This document shows positions 45,352 to 54,778 of a stretch of 64,000 bases of DNA, piece after piece (the first letter of the stretch is position 1; each line of letters starts with the position of its first letter). The stretch covers positions 1,364,001 to 1,428,000 of the forward strand of contig NZ_SJPQ01000001.1 of assembly GCF_007859945.1 (NCBI RefSeq), in the 5' to 3' direction. Source of the stretch: Pseudobythopirellula maris (GTDB lineage Bacteria > Planctomycetota > Planctomycetia > Pirellulales > Lacipirellulaceae). Under the pieces are notes generated by a model. It saw nothing but the letters and a program-made list of their open reading frames with translations. It was not told the DNA's origin and made no database searches. A program made the position numbers and the translations under genes.

Positions 45352-47250
45352 ATGTACGATCGCACCCACAGGCGCCCGACCCTCCGCACCCTGGTGCTGC
45401 TGGCCCTCGGCGCTCTGCTCGTGTTGCCCGGCGACCTCCAAGCGGCGCCGGCGACGATCACCAACCCGGGCACGCTGATCCGCAAGATCGCCAGCTCCAA
45501 CGAGCAGCTGGAGATCACCACCAATTCGAGCCGCATCCTGACGCTCGGCAAGAAGATCCCACGGGTGCAGGTCAACAACCCCGAGCTGCTGAGCGTGACG
45601 CCGCTCTCGGCGACGCAGGTGCAGATCTCGGCCAAGAAGGCCGGCGTCACGCAGGTCAACCTGTGGGACGAGGACGACCAGATCTACACGGTCGACGTGT
45701 TCATCTACGGCGACGTCCGCGAGCTGGAAAACGCTCTGAAGACGCAGTTCCCCAACTCCTCGATCCGCGTTTACCGCTACAGCAACAGCCTGGTGCTCAC
45801 CGGCTTCATCGACCGGCCCGACTACGTCGACCCGATCCGCGAGCTGGCCGAGGACTACGCCCCCAAGGTGATCAACAACATCTCCGTGGGCGGCGTGCAG
45901 CAGATCCTGCTGAAGGTGAAGGTTTACGAAGTCTCACGCACGCACCTGCGTCAACTCGGCGTCGACTGGGCCCAGGTCTCGAGCAGCGGCGCCTACGCCG
46001 TGAACGGCGTGAGCGGCGTGGTGACGAGCGTCACCTCGACAGGGGGCGCCACGACGATCACCGACGCGGCAAACGCCACCTTCGAGTTCGGCGTGACGAA
46101 CGGCAACAATCAGCTGTTTGGCTACCTCAACGCCCTGAATCAGAAGAACCTGGTCAAGGTGCTCGCCGAGCCGAACATCGTGGCCATCAGCGGCCGACCG
46201 GCCCAATTCAACGAAGGCGGCGAGCTGCCGATCATCGTGCCCCAGAGCTTGGGCAACGTGTCGATCGAGTACAAGCCTTACGGCACGCAGATCGACTTCC
46301 TGCCGATCGTGCTGGGCAACGGCAAGGTGCGTCTCGAGGTTCGACCTAGGATCAGTGAGGTCGACGAATCGCGCTCGATCACCCTCAACGGCACCGAGGT
46401 CCCGGCCCTCACGGTGCGGCAAGTCGACACGGCTGTCGAGATGCGAGCCGGCCAGACGCTGGCGATCGCCGGCCTCATCCAGCAGCGCAGCAACGCTCTG
46501 CACCGCGGCCTGCCGTTCTTCTCGGATATCCCGATCCTCGGCGTGCCTTTCCGCCGGGTGTCGGAAGAATCGAACGAGATCGAGTTGCTGATCCTTGTCA
46601 CGCCCGAGTTCGTCGACGCGCTGGAGCCGCACGAAGTGCCGCCCTGCGGGCCTGGCATGGGCACGATGTCCCCCAGCGACGAGCAGCTCTACCTGAACGG
46701 CAACATCGAGGCTCCCAACTACTGCAACCAGTGCGGCCCGAACGGTTGCTACGACAACTGCTGCAACAACCGCATGGGCGGCGGCATGGGCAACTGCGGC
46801 GCCGACGGATGCGGCGTGGGCGGCCCCCCCAACGGGAACTACCCCGTGATGGGTTACCCCAACGGGGCCCACCCAAACGGGGCCTACCAGAGCGGCACGC
46901 CGCAGATGGCGCCGGGCTACGAGTCCCACGGGCCCGTCGAAGTGATCAATCCCTACAAGGAGGCGCCCGTCGAGTCGTCCCTCATGCCGGGCGAGGCGAT
47001 CCAAACGCCTGCGGCCGCGATCAATGGCCCCAATGCGGCCAACCAGCAGCCCGTGACGCCGCTGGCGTCGGAGGCCGAGTCGTCCGCCGGCGATGCGCCC
47101 CAGGGCCCCAGCCTGGGGGTGGTAGCCCCCGGGGCGGCCTACAGCACCGCTCGTCGGCCGCAATTCAGTCGCCCCGCCGCCAACGCTTACGGCGACGTCG
47201 ACGGCTCGGGATCGGGCCTGATCGGTCCTGTCGGTTATGACGACAACTGA
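45352..47250 (+). CDS. cpaC: Tad pilus secretin CpaC/RcpA with Cys-rich tail
   Basis: 632 residues: signal peptide (TLVLLALGALLVLPGDLQAAP), N-terminal pilus-assembly/BON-type domains (ITTNSSRILTLGKKIPRVQVNNPELLSVTPLSATQVQIS, SLVLTGFIDRPDYVDPIREL), and the secretin core (QILLKVKVYEVSRTHLRQLGVDW, VLAEPNIVAISGRPAQFNEGGELPI, RPRISEVD, LAIAGLI, IPILGVPFRR, ELLILVTPEFVDAL). It forms the outer-membrane ring for the pilus. After the core, a tail of about 200 residues is rich in Asn, Gly and Pro and has eight or more Cys (NYCNQCGPNGCYDNCC and on), unlike usual CpaC. AGGAAG precedes the ATG. Confidence 0.92.
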   Translation: MYDRTHRRPTLRTLVLLALGALLVLPGDLQAAPATITNPGTLIRKIASSNEQLEITTNSSRILTLGKKIPRVQVNNPELLSVTPLSATQVQISAKKAGVTQVNLWDEDDQIYTVDVFIYGDVRELENALKTQFPNSSIRVYRYSNSLVLTGFIDRPDYVDPIRELAEDYAPKVINNISVGGVQQILLKVKVYEVSRTHLRQLGVDWAQVSSSGAYAVNGVSGVVTSVTSTGGATTITDAANATFEFGVTNGNNQLFGYLNALNQKNLVKVLAEPNIVAISGRPAQFNEGGELPIIVPQSLGNVSIEYKPYGTQIDFLPIVLGNGKVRLEVRPRISEVDESRSITLNGTEVPALTVRQVDTAVEMRAGQTLAIAGLIQQRSNALHRGLPFFSDIPILGVPFRRVSEESNEIELLILVTPEFVDALEPHEVPPCGPGMGTMSPSDEQLYLNGNIEAPNYCNQCGPNGCYDNCCNNRMGGGMGNCGADGCGVGGPPNGNYPVMGYPNGAHPNGAYQSGTPQMAPGYESHGPVEVINPYKEAPVESSLMPGEAIQTPAAAINGPNAANQQPVTPLASEAESSAGDAPQGPSLGVVAPGAAYSTARRPQFSRPAANAYGDVDGSGSGLIGPVGYDDN

Positions 47251-47390
47251 GACTCGGCTTGGCGTGTTGGCTCCCGCGCCGTACTTATGAGCTACGTTCT
47301 AGTAGCCTGAGCCTACAAGGCGTGGCTCTCCGTGCGGACTTCCTGTGCCGCACGTTCGAGCGCCCGCCCACCGCAACGCCGCCGATCCAA

Positions 47391-48644
47391 ATGTCCAACG
47401 TACTCCGACTCGCCATTGTCGACCCGAATGACGCGACCCGCGAGTCGCTCAAATCGACCCTGTTGGGACTCGACACGATCTGGCTCGACGCCGAGTGCTC
47501 GCGCTACGCCTTCTTCCAAGACGTGCTCGAGCAGACCCACCCCGAGGTGGGAATCGTGGCGCTCGACAGCGACCCCGAGCAAGCGATCGCGTTGGTCGAG
47601 GAGATCTCGCGCAACAAGCCCGAGGTCTCGCTGCTGGTCACCAGCAGCTCGACCGACGGCAACCAGATCCTCCGCACGATGCGGGCCGGCGCCAAGGAGT
47701 TCTTGACCCAGCCGGTCAAGCCCGAAGACCTCGCCACGGCGCTCGAGCGCGTAAGCCGCTCGCGGTCGGGCGGCTCTTCCGTTGCCAAGCGCGGTTGCCG
47801 CGTGATCGCCCTGTCGGGCTGCACCGGCGGTGTGGGCGTCACGAGCCTCGGCGTGAACCTCGGCTGCGCGTTGGCCGCCGACGAGAAGAACTCGGTCGTG
47901 CTCTTGGACCTCGACCTCGCGTTGGGCGACGCCGACGTCTACCTCGACACGATCCCCGAGTACACACTCACCGACGTCGCCCAGAACATCGCGCGACTCG
48001 ACTTCACGCTGCTCAAGCGGTCGCTGACGAAGCACGCTACGGGGCTCTACCTGCTGCCCCGCCCGGTGCAGCTCGAAGACGCCCCGCTGATCACGCCCGA
48101 CGACATCCAACGGGTCGTCAACCTGCTCAAGGCGACGTTCACGCACGTGATCATCGACACCTCTAAGGCGTTCTCTCCCGTCGACATGTACTCGATGGAC
48201 ATCGCCGACGACGTGCTCATGGTCACGCAGCTCGACCTGCCGTGCCTGCGCAACGTGGTGCGGCTGCTCATGTCGTTCGAGCACCGCGAGAACCTCAAGG
48301 AGAAGGTGAAGATCGTCGTCAACCGGATCGGCCAGGGCGGTTCGTCGATCAGCATCAAGAAGGCCGAAGCGACCCTCGGTCGCGAGGTCTTCTGGCAACT
48401 GCCGAACGACTTCCGCACGATGATCGAGGTGCGCAACAACGGCGTGCCGCTGCTCGAGCAGGCGCCCAAGGCGGCGATCACGCAGTCGATCGGCCAGCTG
48501 GCCGAAGCGTTGTTCGGCGACGGCGTTGCCACCGATGGCGAGGAGAACTCGACCAAGGCCCGCAGCTGGCTCGGCTTGTGGCCCTCGAAGGTGTCCAAGA
48601 AGACGGGCGAAGAACCGGCGGCCGACGCCGAACCGGTGAGCTAA
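47391..48644 (+). CDS. tadZ: TadZ/CpaE localisation ATPase with degenerate P-loop
   Basis: 417 residues. N-terminal atypical receiver domain (LRLAIVDPNDATRESLK, VGIVALDSDP, AGAKEFLTQPVKPEDLATAL), then a MinD/ParA-like ATPase domain (NSVVLLDLDLALGDADVYL, VIIDTSKAFSPVDMYSMDIADDVLMVTQLDLPC). The expected deviant Walker A (KGGxGKT) reads TGGVGVTS: both lysines are missing, so ATP hydrolysis is doubtful, consistent with reports of atypical Walker A motifs in TadZ proteins. TadZ places the Tad machinery at a pole or site. ATG 47391 starts the receiver fold; an earlier TTG is less likely. Confidence 0.88.
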   Translation: MSNVLRLAIVDPNDATRESLKSTLLGLDTIWLDAECSRYAFFQDVLEQTHPEVGIVALDSDPEQAIALVEEISRNKPEVSLLVTSSSTDGNQILRTMRAGAKEFLTQPVKPEDLATALERVSRSRSGGSSVAKRGCRVIALSGCTGGVGVTSLGVNLGCALAADEKNSVVLLDLDLALGDADVYLDTIPEYTLTDVAQNIARLDFTLLKRSLTKHATGLYLLPRPVQLEDAPLITPDDIQRVVNLLKATFTHVIIDTSKAFSPVDMYSMDIADDVLMVTQLDLPCLRNVVRLLMSFEHRENLKEKVKIVVNRIGQGGSSISIKKAEATLGREVFWQLPNDFRTMIEVRNNGVPLLEQAPKAAITQSIGQLAEALFGDGVATDGEENSTKARSWLGLWPSKVSKKTGEEPAADAEPVS

Positions 48645-48917
48645 CCCCCCGAGAGCGGCCCAGCAGGCCCGAGCCGGCTGGTGCGGCCCGCCACACGCCT
48701 GGTGCGGCGCCCCTCCAACGCGCCCTCTCGATGCGTCGACCGCTGCGGTCGCGCCAAGCGGACCCCCACTTGTGGCCGCCCCCTCTTATCCGGCGCCGCC
48801 CCGGTCGGCGCGCATTTCCCTGAGCTATGGTTGCGCAGGCGTTCTTGCGACCGACGCGCCAGGCGTCCGTCGTAAACCGCATAGCCGTCCCCGAACGCAC
48901 GCCGCGCACCAGACACC

Positions 48918-50243
48918 ATGACACAAGCCAACGCCGGTTCGGCCCCCCTGTCTCGTCAGGACAAGGAAGCCGAATTCGAAAACATCAAACGACGGATCCA
49001 CACCAAGCTGGTCGACAAGCTCGACCTGTCGCGTGTGGGCGAGCTCGAGGGCGACACCCTGCGGCGCGAGATCCGCCTGGTCGTCGAGCACCTCTGCGAC
49101 ACCGAGGACACGTTCCTCAATCGCAACGAACGCGATCGCCTCGTCGAGGAGGTTCTCGACGAGACCTTCGGCCTGGGCCCGATGGAGCTGCTGCTCAAGG
49201 ACCCCTCGATCAGCGAAATCATGGTCAACGGGCCGCGTGACGTGTTCGTCGAGAAAAGCGGCAAGCTCGTGAAGACGCAGGTCGTGTTCCGCGACAACAA
49301 GCACCTGATGCAGATCATCGACCGCATCGTGTCGCGTGTCGGCCGCCGCGTCGACGAGGTCTGCCCGATGGTCGACGCCCGCCTGCAGGATGGCTCGCGT
49401 GTGAACGCGATCATCCCGCCCCTGGCGCTCGACGGGCCCACCGTGACGATCCGGCGCTTCGGCTCGAACCCGCTGAAGCTCGAGGACCTGCTCAACTACA
49501 AGAGCCTCACGCCCGAGATGGTCATGCTGCTCGAGGGCGCCATGAAGGCGCACCTCAACATCATCATCTCCGGCGGCACCGGCTCTGGTAAGACGACGCT
49601 GCTCAACACCCTGTCGAGCTTCATCTCGAACGAAGACCGCATCGTCACGATCGAGGACGCGGCCGAGCTGCAGCTGCAGCAGGACCACGTCGTGCGGCTC
49701 GAGACCCGCCCGGCCAACATCGAGGGCAAGGGGCGGATCGGCGCCACCGACCTGGTGAGGAACTCGCTGCGTATGCGGCCCGACCGCATCATCATCGGCG
49801 AGTGTCGTGGCGGCGAGACGCTCGACATGCTGCAGGCGATGAACACGGGCCACGACGGCTCGCTCACCACCTGCCACGCGAACACGCCGCGCGACGCGAT
49901 CGCCCGTCTCGAGACGATGATCATGATGGCGGGCTTCGAGATGCCCATGAAGGCGATGCGCACGCAGATCTCCAGCGCCGTCAACCTGATCGTCCAGGCC
50001 AACCGCTTGCAGGGCGGGCCGAGAAAGGTGACCCACATCACCGAGATCCTCGGCATGGAGCAAGACACGATCGTCATGCAAGACATCTTCAAATGGGTGC
50101 AGACCGGCGTCGATCAGAACGGGCGGGCGATCGGGCAGTTCGTTTCGACCGGCATCCGCCCGTCGTTCATGGACCGCCTGGAGCAGGCCGGCGTGAAGCT
50201 GCCGGCCAGCACCTTCCGCGAGCGTGTGATGCTAAGCGACTGA
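48918..50243 (+). CDS. tadA: Tad secretion ATPase TadA/CpaF
   Basis: 441 residues of the PilT/VirB11-type ATPase family. Conserved parts are EIMVNGPRDVFVEKSG, VNAIIPPLALDGPTVTIRRF, Walker A ISGGTGSGKTTLLNTL, Asp box and Walker B IIIGECRGGETLDMLQAMNTGHDGS, and the His box TTCHANTPRDAIARLETM. It hexamerises and powers pilus extension and probably retraction. The ATG has no strong ribosome-binding site; the 273-base spacer upstream shows nothing identifiable. Next genes tadB and tadC encode its membrane platform. Confidence 0.95.
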   Translation: MTQANAGSAPLSRQDKEAEFENIKRRIHTKLVDKLDLSRVGELEGDTLRREIRLVVEHLCDTEDTFLNRNERDRLVEEVLDETFGLGPMELLLKDPSISEIMVNGPRDVFVEKSGKLVKTQVVFRDNKHLMQIIDRIVSRVGRRVDEVCPMVDARLQDGSRVNAIIPPLALDGPTVTIRRFGSNPLKLEDLLNYKSLTPEMVMLLEGAMKAHLNIIISGGTGSGKTTLLNTLSSFISNEDRIVTIEDAAELQLQQDHVVRLETRPANIEGKGRIGATDLVRNSLRMRPDRIIIGECRGGETLDMLQAMNTGHDGSLTTCHANTPRDAIARLETMIMMAGFEMPMKAMRTQISSAVNLIVQANRLQGGPRKVTHITEILGMEQDTIVMQDIFKWVQTGVDQNGRAIGQFVSTGIRPSFMDRLEQAGVKLPASTFRERVMLSD

Positions 50244-50345
50244 CAACCCCAAGGCGGAAGCCGGAAGCGGAAAGGCCAACACCCGCCCCCCTGACGCCCC
50301 CGCCCGAACCGTCGCCACCTTCCCCTATCCCCTTTCGATTCTCCC

Positions 50346-51311
50346 ATGTCTCTCTGGATCATCTACCTCGGCGTCTTCGGCTGCGTGGCGGCCCTCGTCG
50401 TGGTCGCCTCGTCTTTCATGAAGGGAGACAAGGAGGCCGAGGTCGCCCAGCGCTTGACCGCGCTAACGGGCGGTAAAAACAAGGGAGCCAAAGGCGCTCA
50501 GGCCGAGAACGACCTGATGGCCGAGTCGTGGAACCGCGGCGCCGGCGCCATCGAGCAGGCGATCGCCAACCACCTGAACCTCAAGCTGATGTTCGAGCAG
50601 GCGGACGTCAGCTACACCGTCAGCCAGTTCCTCACCGCCTGCGTGGTGGCGGCCCTGGTCGGCTTCTTCGGGCCCACCGCCTGCGGACTGCCGGCGAAGT
50701 TCGCCCCGATCATCTCGGTCATTTTCGTGTTCCTGCCGTTCGCCTGGCTGATCATGAAGCGTAAGCGGCGGCTGAAGAAATTCGGCGCCCAGTTGCCCGA
50801 AGCGCTCGAGCTTATCGCCCGCGCCCTGCGCGCCGGCCACAGCCTGGCGGCGGGACTCAACCTGGTGGCCTCGGAGATGTCCAACCCCATCGCCAAAGAG
50901 TTCGGCCGCACCTTCGAGGAGCAAAACCTCGGCACGCCGATGGAAGAGGCCCTCGGCAAGATGACCGAACGAATCCCGAACCTCGACCTCAAGTTCTTCG
51001 TCACGGCCATCGTCTTGCAGCGTCAGACGGGCGGCGACTTGGCTGAGATCCTCGACAAGATCGGGCGACTGATCCGCGAACGCTTCAAGATCTTCGGTCA
51101 GGTCCAGGCCCTCACGGGCGAGGGACGCATGAGCGGGATCGTGCTGCTGGCGCTGCCGCCGATGCTGTTTGTCGCCGTTTACCGGATGAACCCCGATTAC
51201 CTGATGCTGCTGTTCACCGACGACCTGGGCAAGAAGATGCTCGTCGGCGGCATCGTGATGCAGCTGCTCGGCGCCGTGGTTATCCAGAAGATCATCAACA
51301 TCAGGGTGTGA
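50346..51311 (+). CDS. tadB: Tad platform protein TadB
   Basis: 321 residues with hydrophobic segments at the N-terminus, near residues 90-135, and at the C-terminus. The GspF/T2SSF domain is visible as LPEALELIARALRAGHSLAAGLNLVASEM and VTAIVLQRQTGGDLAEILDKIGRLIRERFKI. It forms the inner-membrane platform with TadC on which TadA acts. It follows tadA by 103 bases. The C-terminal anchor (KKMLVGGIVMQLLGAVVIQKI) is as expected. Confidence 0.92.
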   Translation: MSLWIIYLGVFGCVAALVVVASSFMKGDKEAEVAQRLTALTGGKNKGAKGAQAENDLMAESWNRGAGAIEQAIANHLNLKLMFEQADVSYTVSQFLTACVVAALVGFFGPTACGLPAKFAPIISVIFVFLPFAWLIMKRKRRLKKFGAQLPEALELIARALRAGHSLAAGLNLVASEMSNPIAKEFGRTFEEQNLGTPMEEALGKMTERIPNLDLKFFVTAIVLQRQTGGDLAEILDKIGRLIRERFKIFGQVQALTGEGRMSGIVLLALPPMLFVAVYRMNPDYLMLLFTDDLGKKMLVGGIVMQLLGAVVIQKIINIRV

Positions 51312-51435
51312 GCGCGTTCCCCCCCTCCCCATCCGTGGGAGGGCCGGGGCTACGAGACCCCGGGCGTCCGCATCCCACAATCGCCAGCCCTGCCCCACGA
51401 GGGCTGGGAGCTACGAACCCAGAACCAATCGAGCC

Positions 51436-52410
51436 ATGACACTCACACTCGCTTTCATCAGCTCCACGATGATGACCCAGCTCGCCGTTTTCGGCGGCGT
51501 GGCGGTGGCGATGTGGTGCGCCCTGGAGTTCTTCGGCAACCGCGGCGGCGGCCGCGCGGCCGAGCGACTCGAAGAGCTGAGCGACCCCGCCGGCCGCCGA
51601 GGCGAGCGGGGCGCGAGCGCCGGCGACAAGATGGGCAAGATCCTCAAGCAAGAGACGGCCAAGCTGGCCGCCCCCCTGCAGCCCAAGACCGAGGAGCAAC
51701 AGGGCAAGCTCAAGCTACGGCTCGCTCACGGCGGGTTCCGCACCGAGACCGCCGTCAGCATCTTCCTGGGCATCAAGCTCATCTGCCTGATCCTCGGATT
51801 CCTGATCGGCGGCGGCGCCGCCGTTTGGACCAAGGGCCTCACCCAAGAGGCGATGATCATCACGGTCGCCTCGGCGGGCGTCATGTTCTTCGTGCCGGAC
51901 GCCGGGCTCTGGATCATCAAGAAGGGCCGCCAGGACCAAATCTTCTACGGCCTGCCCGACGCGCTCGACCTGATGGTCGTTTGTGTCGAGGCGGGCCTCG
52001 GCCTCGACGCCGCCATGCGCAAGGTGAGCGAGGAGATGAAGAACAGCTACGCCGTTCTTGCCAACGAGTTCGCGCTCTGCAACCTGCAGCTGCAGATGGG
52101 ATCGGCGCGCAACACCGTGTTGCACGAGCTCGGCCAACGGACCGGCGTGGACGACCTGAAAGCGCTCTCGGCGATCTTGATCCAGGCCGACAAGTTCGGC
52201 TCGAGCGTGGCCCAAGCCCTGCGCGTGCAGAGCGACTCGATGCGTACGCGTCGCAGCCAGATCGCCGAGGAGAAGGCGGCCAAGACGGCCGTGAAGCTGA
52301 TCTTCCCGCTGGTGATCTTCATCTTCCCGGCGATCTTCGTCGTGCTCGTCGGCCCTGCCGCCATCACGATGATCAACGAGATGTTCCCCGCCATGTCGGG
52401 CGGAAACTGA
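51436..52410 (+). CDS. tadC: Tad platform protein TadC
   Basis: 324 residues. T2SSF domain: YGLPDALDLMVVCVEAGLGLDAAMRKVSEEM and LGQRTGVDDLKALSAILIQADKFGSSVAQALRVQSDSMRTRRSQIAEEKA, flanked by hydrophobic segments (LICLILGFLIGGGAAVW, IFPLVIFIFPAIFVVLVGPA-type). It pairs with TadB to form the cytoplasmic-membrane base. A spacer of 124 bases with a short hairpin (CCAGCCCT / AGGGCTGG near 51390) separates it from tadB. Charged linker after the first helix is longer than usual. Confidence 0.92.
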   Translation: MTLTLAFISSTMMTQLAVFGGVAVAMWCALEFFGNRGGGRAAERLEELSDPAGRRGERGASAGDKMGKILKQETAKLAAPLQPKTEEQQGKLKLRLAHGGFRTETAVSIFLGIKLICLILGFLIGGGAAVWTKGLTQEAMIITVASAGVMFFVPDAGLWIIKKGRQDQIFYGLPDALDLMVVCVEAGLGLDAAMRKVSEEMKNSYAVLANEFALCNLQLQMGSARNTVLHELGQRTGVDDLKALSAILIQADKFGSSVAQALRVQSDSMRTRRSQIAEEKAAKTAVKLIFPLVIFIFPAIFVVLVGPAAITMINEMFPAMSGGN

Positions 52411-52723
52411 GCCGCCGCGAAGCTCAGCGCCGCCCGCCAACGCCGGCGAGTCCCGGGCGTCAGCCCGGGGATTTGTTCGAGCGCCGGCGAGCCATGCTAG
52501 CTGCGTCCCCTCCCCGGACTAACGTCCGGGGCTCGCCACGTCCGGTGACTCTTCACGGCTGGCGTGCTGGCGCCTAGCCGAATCTGGGTAAGCTGCGTCA
52601 ACCGATCGGGTCGCCACAGAAGCGCCGCAGCTTCCGATGACGCCGGGTCGATACCGCTTGAGAGGAAGCAGCGCGGGCCGCGCACGTTGGCTCGCCCCGG
52701 CGCCACGAGGGAACGAGGACACG
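52411..52723. repeat. Spacer with palindromic element (52445-52537)
   Basis: Two hairpins (CCCGGGC-GTCA-GCCCGGG near 52453 and CCCCGGAC-TAAC-GTCCGGGG at 52512-52531) lie between outer GGCGAG / CTCGCC words. Design and outer words resemble the perfect inverted repeat at 24683-24761. No gene in the 313 bases. Confidence 0.65.
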
Positions 52724-53269
52724 ATGATGACACGAGCGGCTAACGCCCTGATCGCGGCGACGATCCTTTGCCTGTCCGCCCCGTCGGTCGGCTCGGCCTT
52801 CTGGCTGGAGGATTGCTACAACCACCTCGAGCAGGGCCGCCGGGAGAACCAGGCCTGGCCGATGCCCTACGTCTGCCCCGACCGGCGGCACGCTTACGCC
52901 CCGTTCGATGCGATGATCGCCAACGGCACGCGTCGTCAGAACCTGCTGGGCAGCCACCACTTCAACGAAGACGCCACCCAGCTCACGCAGGCCGGCAAGC
53001 TGCGGGTCCACTGGATCCTCACCCAGCAGCCTGAGGGCCGTCGCCAGGTCTTCATCGAGCCGTCGATGACGGCCGCCACGACCGAAGCACGCGTGGCCGC
53101 CGCCCGCGACTTCGCCCAAGGTCTGGGAACCGGGGCCGAAGTGAACGAGACGACCATCCTGTCGGACGGGCGTCCGGCGGTCGTGGTCGACTACGTCAAC
53201 ACGAAGTTCCGCGAGAACATGTTGATCCCGGCCCTGCCGACCAACACCTACAACATGGACGACAACTGA
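52724..53269 (+). CDS. Small exported protein of the Tad locus, unknown function
   Basis: 181 residues with a signal peptide (AANALIAATILCLSAPSVGS). Mature part starts FWLEDCYNHLEQGRRENQAWPMPYVCPDRRHAYAPFDAMI, with two Cys probably disulfide-bonded. Then come HWILTQQPEGRRQVFIEP and an alpha-helical stretch with TEARVAAARDFAQGLGTGAEV that resembles the SPOR/OmpA-adjacent helix-strand style. No named family. Location between tadC and the TPR gene and clear export suggest a periplasmic role in pilus assembly, perhaps replacing functions of missing TadE/F/G-type genes; that is inference. ATG with GAGG upstream. Confidence 0.75.
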   Translation: MMTRAANALIAATILCLSAPSVGSAFWLEDCYNHLEQGRRENQAWPMPYVCPDRRHAYAPFDAMIANGTRRQNLLGSHHFNEDATQLTQAGKLRVHWILTQQPEGRRQVFIEPSMTAATTEARVAAARDFAQGLGTGAEVNETTILSDGRPAVVVDYVNTKFRENMLIPALPTNTYNMDDN

Positions 53270-53370
53270 GCTGACTCTAAAGCGCCGCGGCCCGCATAGG
53301 GCGTGAACGCAGCGATACGAGACACCGGGCGCCGTTCCACGGCGCCTCACACGGAGGGGGAAGAGGGGGA

Positions 53371-54747
53371 ATGGTCCGTTACAAGAGCGCGGCGCTAGCC
53401 GCTGCAATGACGTTCTCGGCTTGCTACGCCGACGCGGCGCCGGCGACCATGGTGAGCAGGCCGCGGGTCGGCTCGGCCACAAGCCGCCCGGTAGCCACCG
53501 AGGCTGCGCCCGAGACCAAACGCGCCAACCTGCCGTGGCTCAGCAAGTGGTTCGGCAAATCCGAGCCCACGGTCGCCGTCCCTCAGCCTCAGCTGCAGCC
53601 GCGGGCGATGTCGCAGCAACCCACGCCCCAGCAAGCGGCGACGCAGCAGGCGATGGCTCAACGGCCGGCGCCGCAGCCGGCCCCGCCCTACGGCCAGCCG
53701 GTTTACGGAGCGCCCGCGCCGAACCAACTCGGCTACGCCTCGCCCATGCCCGGCTCGCCCGTGGGGCCGCGCGGCGGGATGAACCCGGCGGTCTTCCCGG
53801 CCTCGGCTTTCCAGGCGGCGATGGCGACTCAGAGCCCGTCGTCGCAGCGCCCCGCTGCGCAGCCGACCCCCGCCAGTGAAACCGACCGCGTGGTCGAGTC
53901 ATCTCGCAACGCCGAGGCTCAAGGCAACACCGATCTCGCCCGCGGTTTGCTCAAGCAGGCTCTCGCCGAGACGCCCTTGGACGTGGCGTTGCTGCGTGAG
54001 CTGGGCCGCGTGGAAGATCGCGCCGGCAACCTCGAATCGGCGGAGGGATTCTACCAACAGGCCGCCACAGAGGCGCCGCAACACGCCGGCGTGCTCAATG
54101 ATCTGGGGCTGTGCCAAGCGCGTCAGGGCAAGCTCGACGAATCGCTCGAGACCTTCCAACGCGCGATCCGCTTGAATCCCGAGAAGGGGCTCTACCGCAA
54201 CAATGTCGCCACCGTGCTGACGGAGCTCGGCCGCAACGACGAGGCGCTCGCGCATCTGAAGACGTTCCATGCGGCGCCGGCGGCTCACTTCAACCTCGGC
54301 CAGATGCTCGCCAGCCGCGGCCGTGAGATCGAAGCGGCTGAGCAGTACTTCGCGGCCCTGGAGCTCGACCCGTCGATGGCGCCCGCCCACGTGGCGATGG
54401 AGAAGCTCAGCCCCGAGGCGCTCGCCGCCGCTGCGCCCACGACGGCGCCAGCGCAAGTCGAGCCTCAGCCCCAGCTGGCTGATACCGCACTCCCAAAGAC
54501 CCCGCCGCAGCAAGCCGCCCAGCCGTGGCCAGCGCCGCATCAGCAAGCGCATACCCAGCAGCCCTTCACACAACCCGCCCCGCCGCGGTTTACGTCCGGC
54601 CAAAAGCCGCTGGCCGTGACGCCAGAGATGACGCTGCCGATCGAGGGCCCCGCCCAATCGGGCGCCCCGACCGAGCCGAACTACCAGACGGCAATCCACT
54701 CAGCGAATTACGGCCCACGCTTGCTGCCGGCCGTGCGCGACCGCTGA
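53371..54747 (+). CDS. Exported TPR protein (TadD-like) of the Tad locus
   Basis: 458 residues: signal peptide (YKSAALAAAMTFSACYADA), a Pro/Gln/Ala-rich linker to about residue 170, then at least four tetratricopeptide repeats (NTDLARGLLKQALAETPLDVALLRELGRVEDRAGNLESAEGFY, AGVLNDLGLCQARQGKLDESLETFQRAI, LYRNNVATVLTELGRNDEALAHL, HFNLGQMLASRGREIEAAEQYFAAL) and another Pro/Gln-rich tail. It corresponds in position and type to TadD, the pilotin-like lipoprotein that assists the secretin. A GGAGGGGG ribosome-binding site is present. It ends 31 bases from the convergent hybrid kinase gene. Confidence 0.82.
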   Translation: MVRYKSAALAAAMTFSACYADAAPATMVSRPRVGSATSRPVATEAAPETKRANLPWLSKWFGKSEPTVAVPQPQLQPRAMSQQPTPQQAATQQAMAQRPAPQPAPPYGQPVYGAPAPNQLGYASPMPGSPVGPRGGMNPAVFPASAFQAAMATQSPSSQRPAAQPTPASETDRVVESSRNAEAQGNTDLARGLLKQALAETPLDVALLRELGRVEDRAGNLESAEGFYQQAATEAPQHAGVLNDLGLCQARQGKLDESLETFQRAIRLNPEKGLYRNNVATVLTELGRNDEALAHLKTFHAAPAAHFNLGQMLASRGREIEAAEQYFAALELDPSMAPAHVAMEKLSPEALAAAAPTTAPAQVEPQPQLADTALPKTPPQQAAQPWPAPHQQAHTQQPFTQPAPPRFTSGQKPLAVTPEMTLPIEGPAQSGAPTEPNYQTAIHSANYGPRLLPAVRDR

Positions 54748-54778
54748 GGCGGCGGCTGATGCCGCGAGGCTAAAACCT

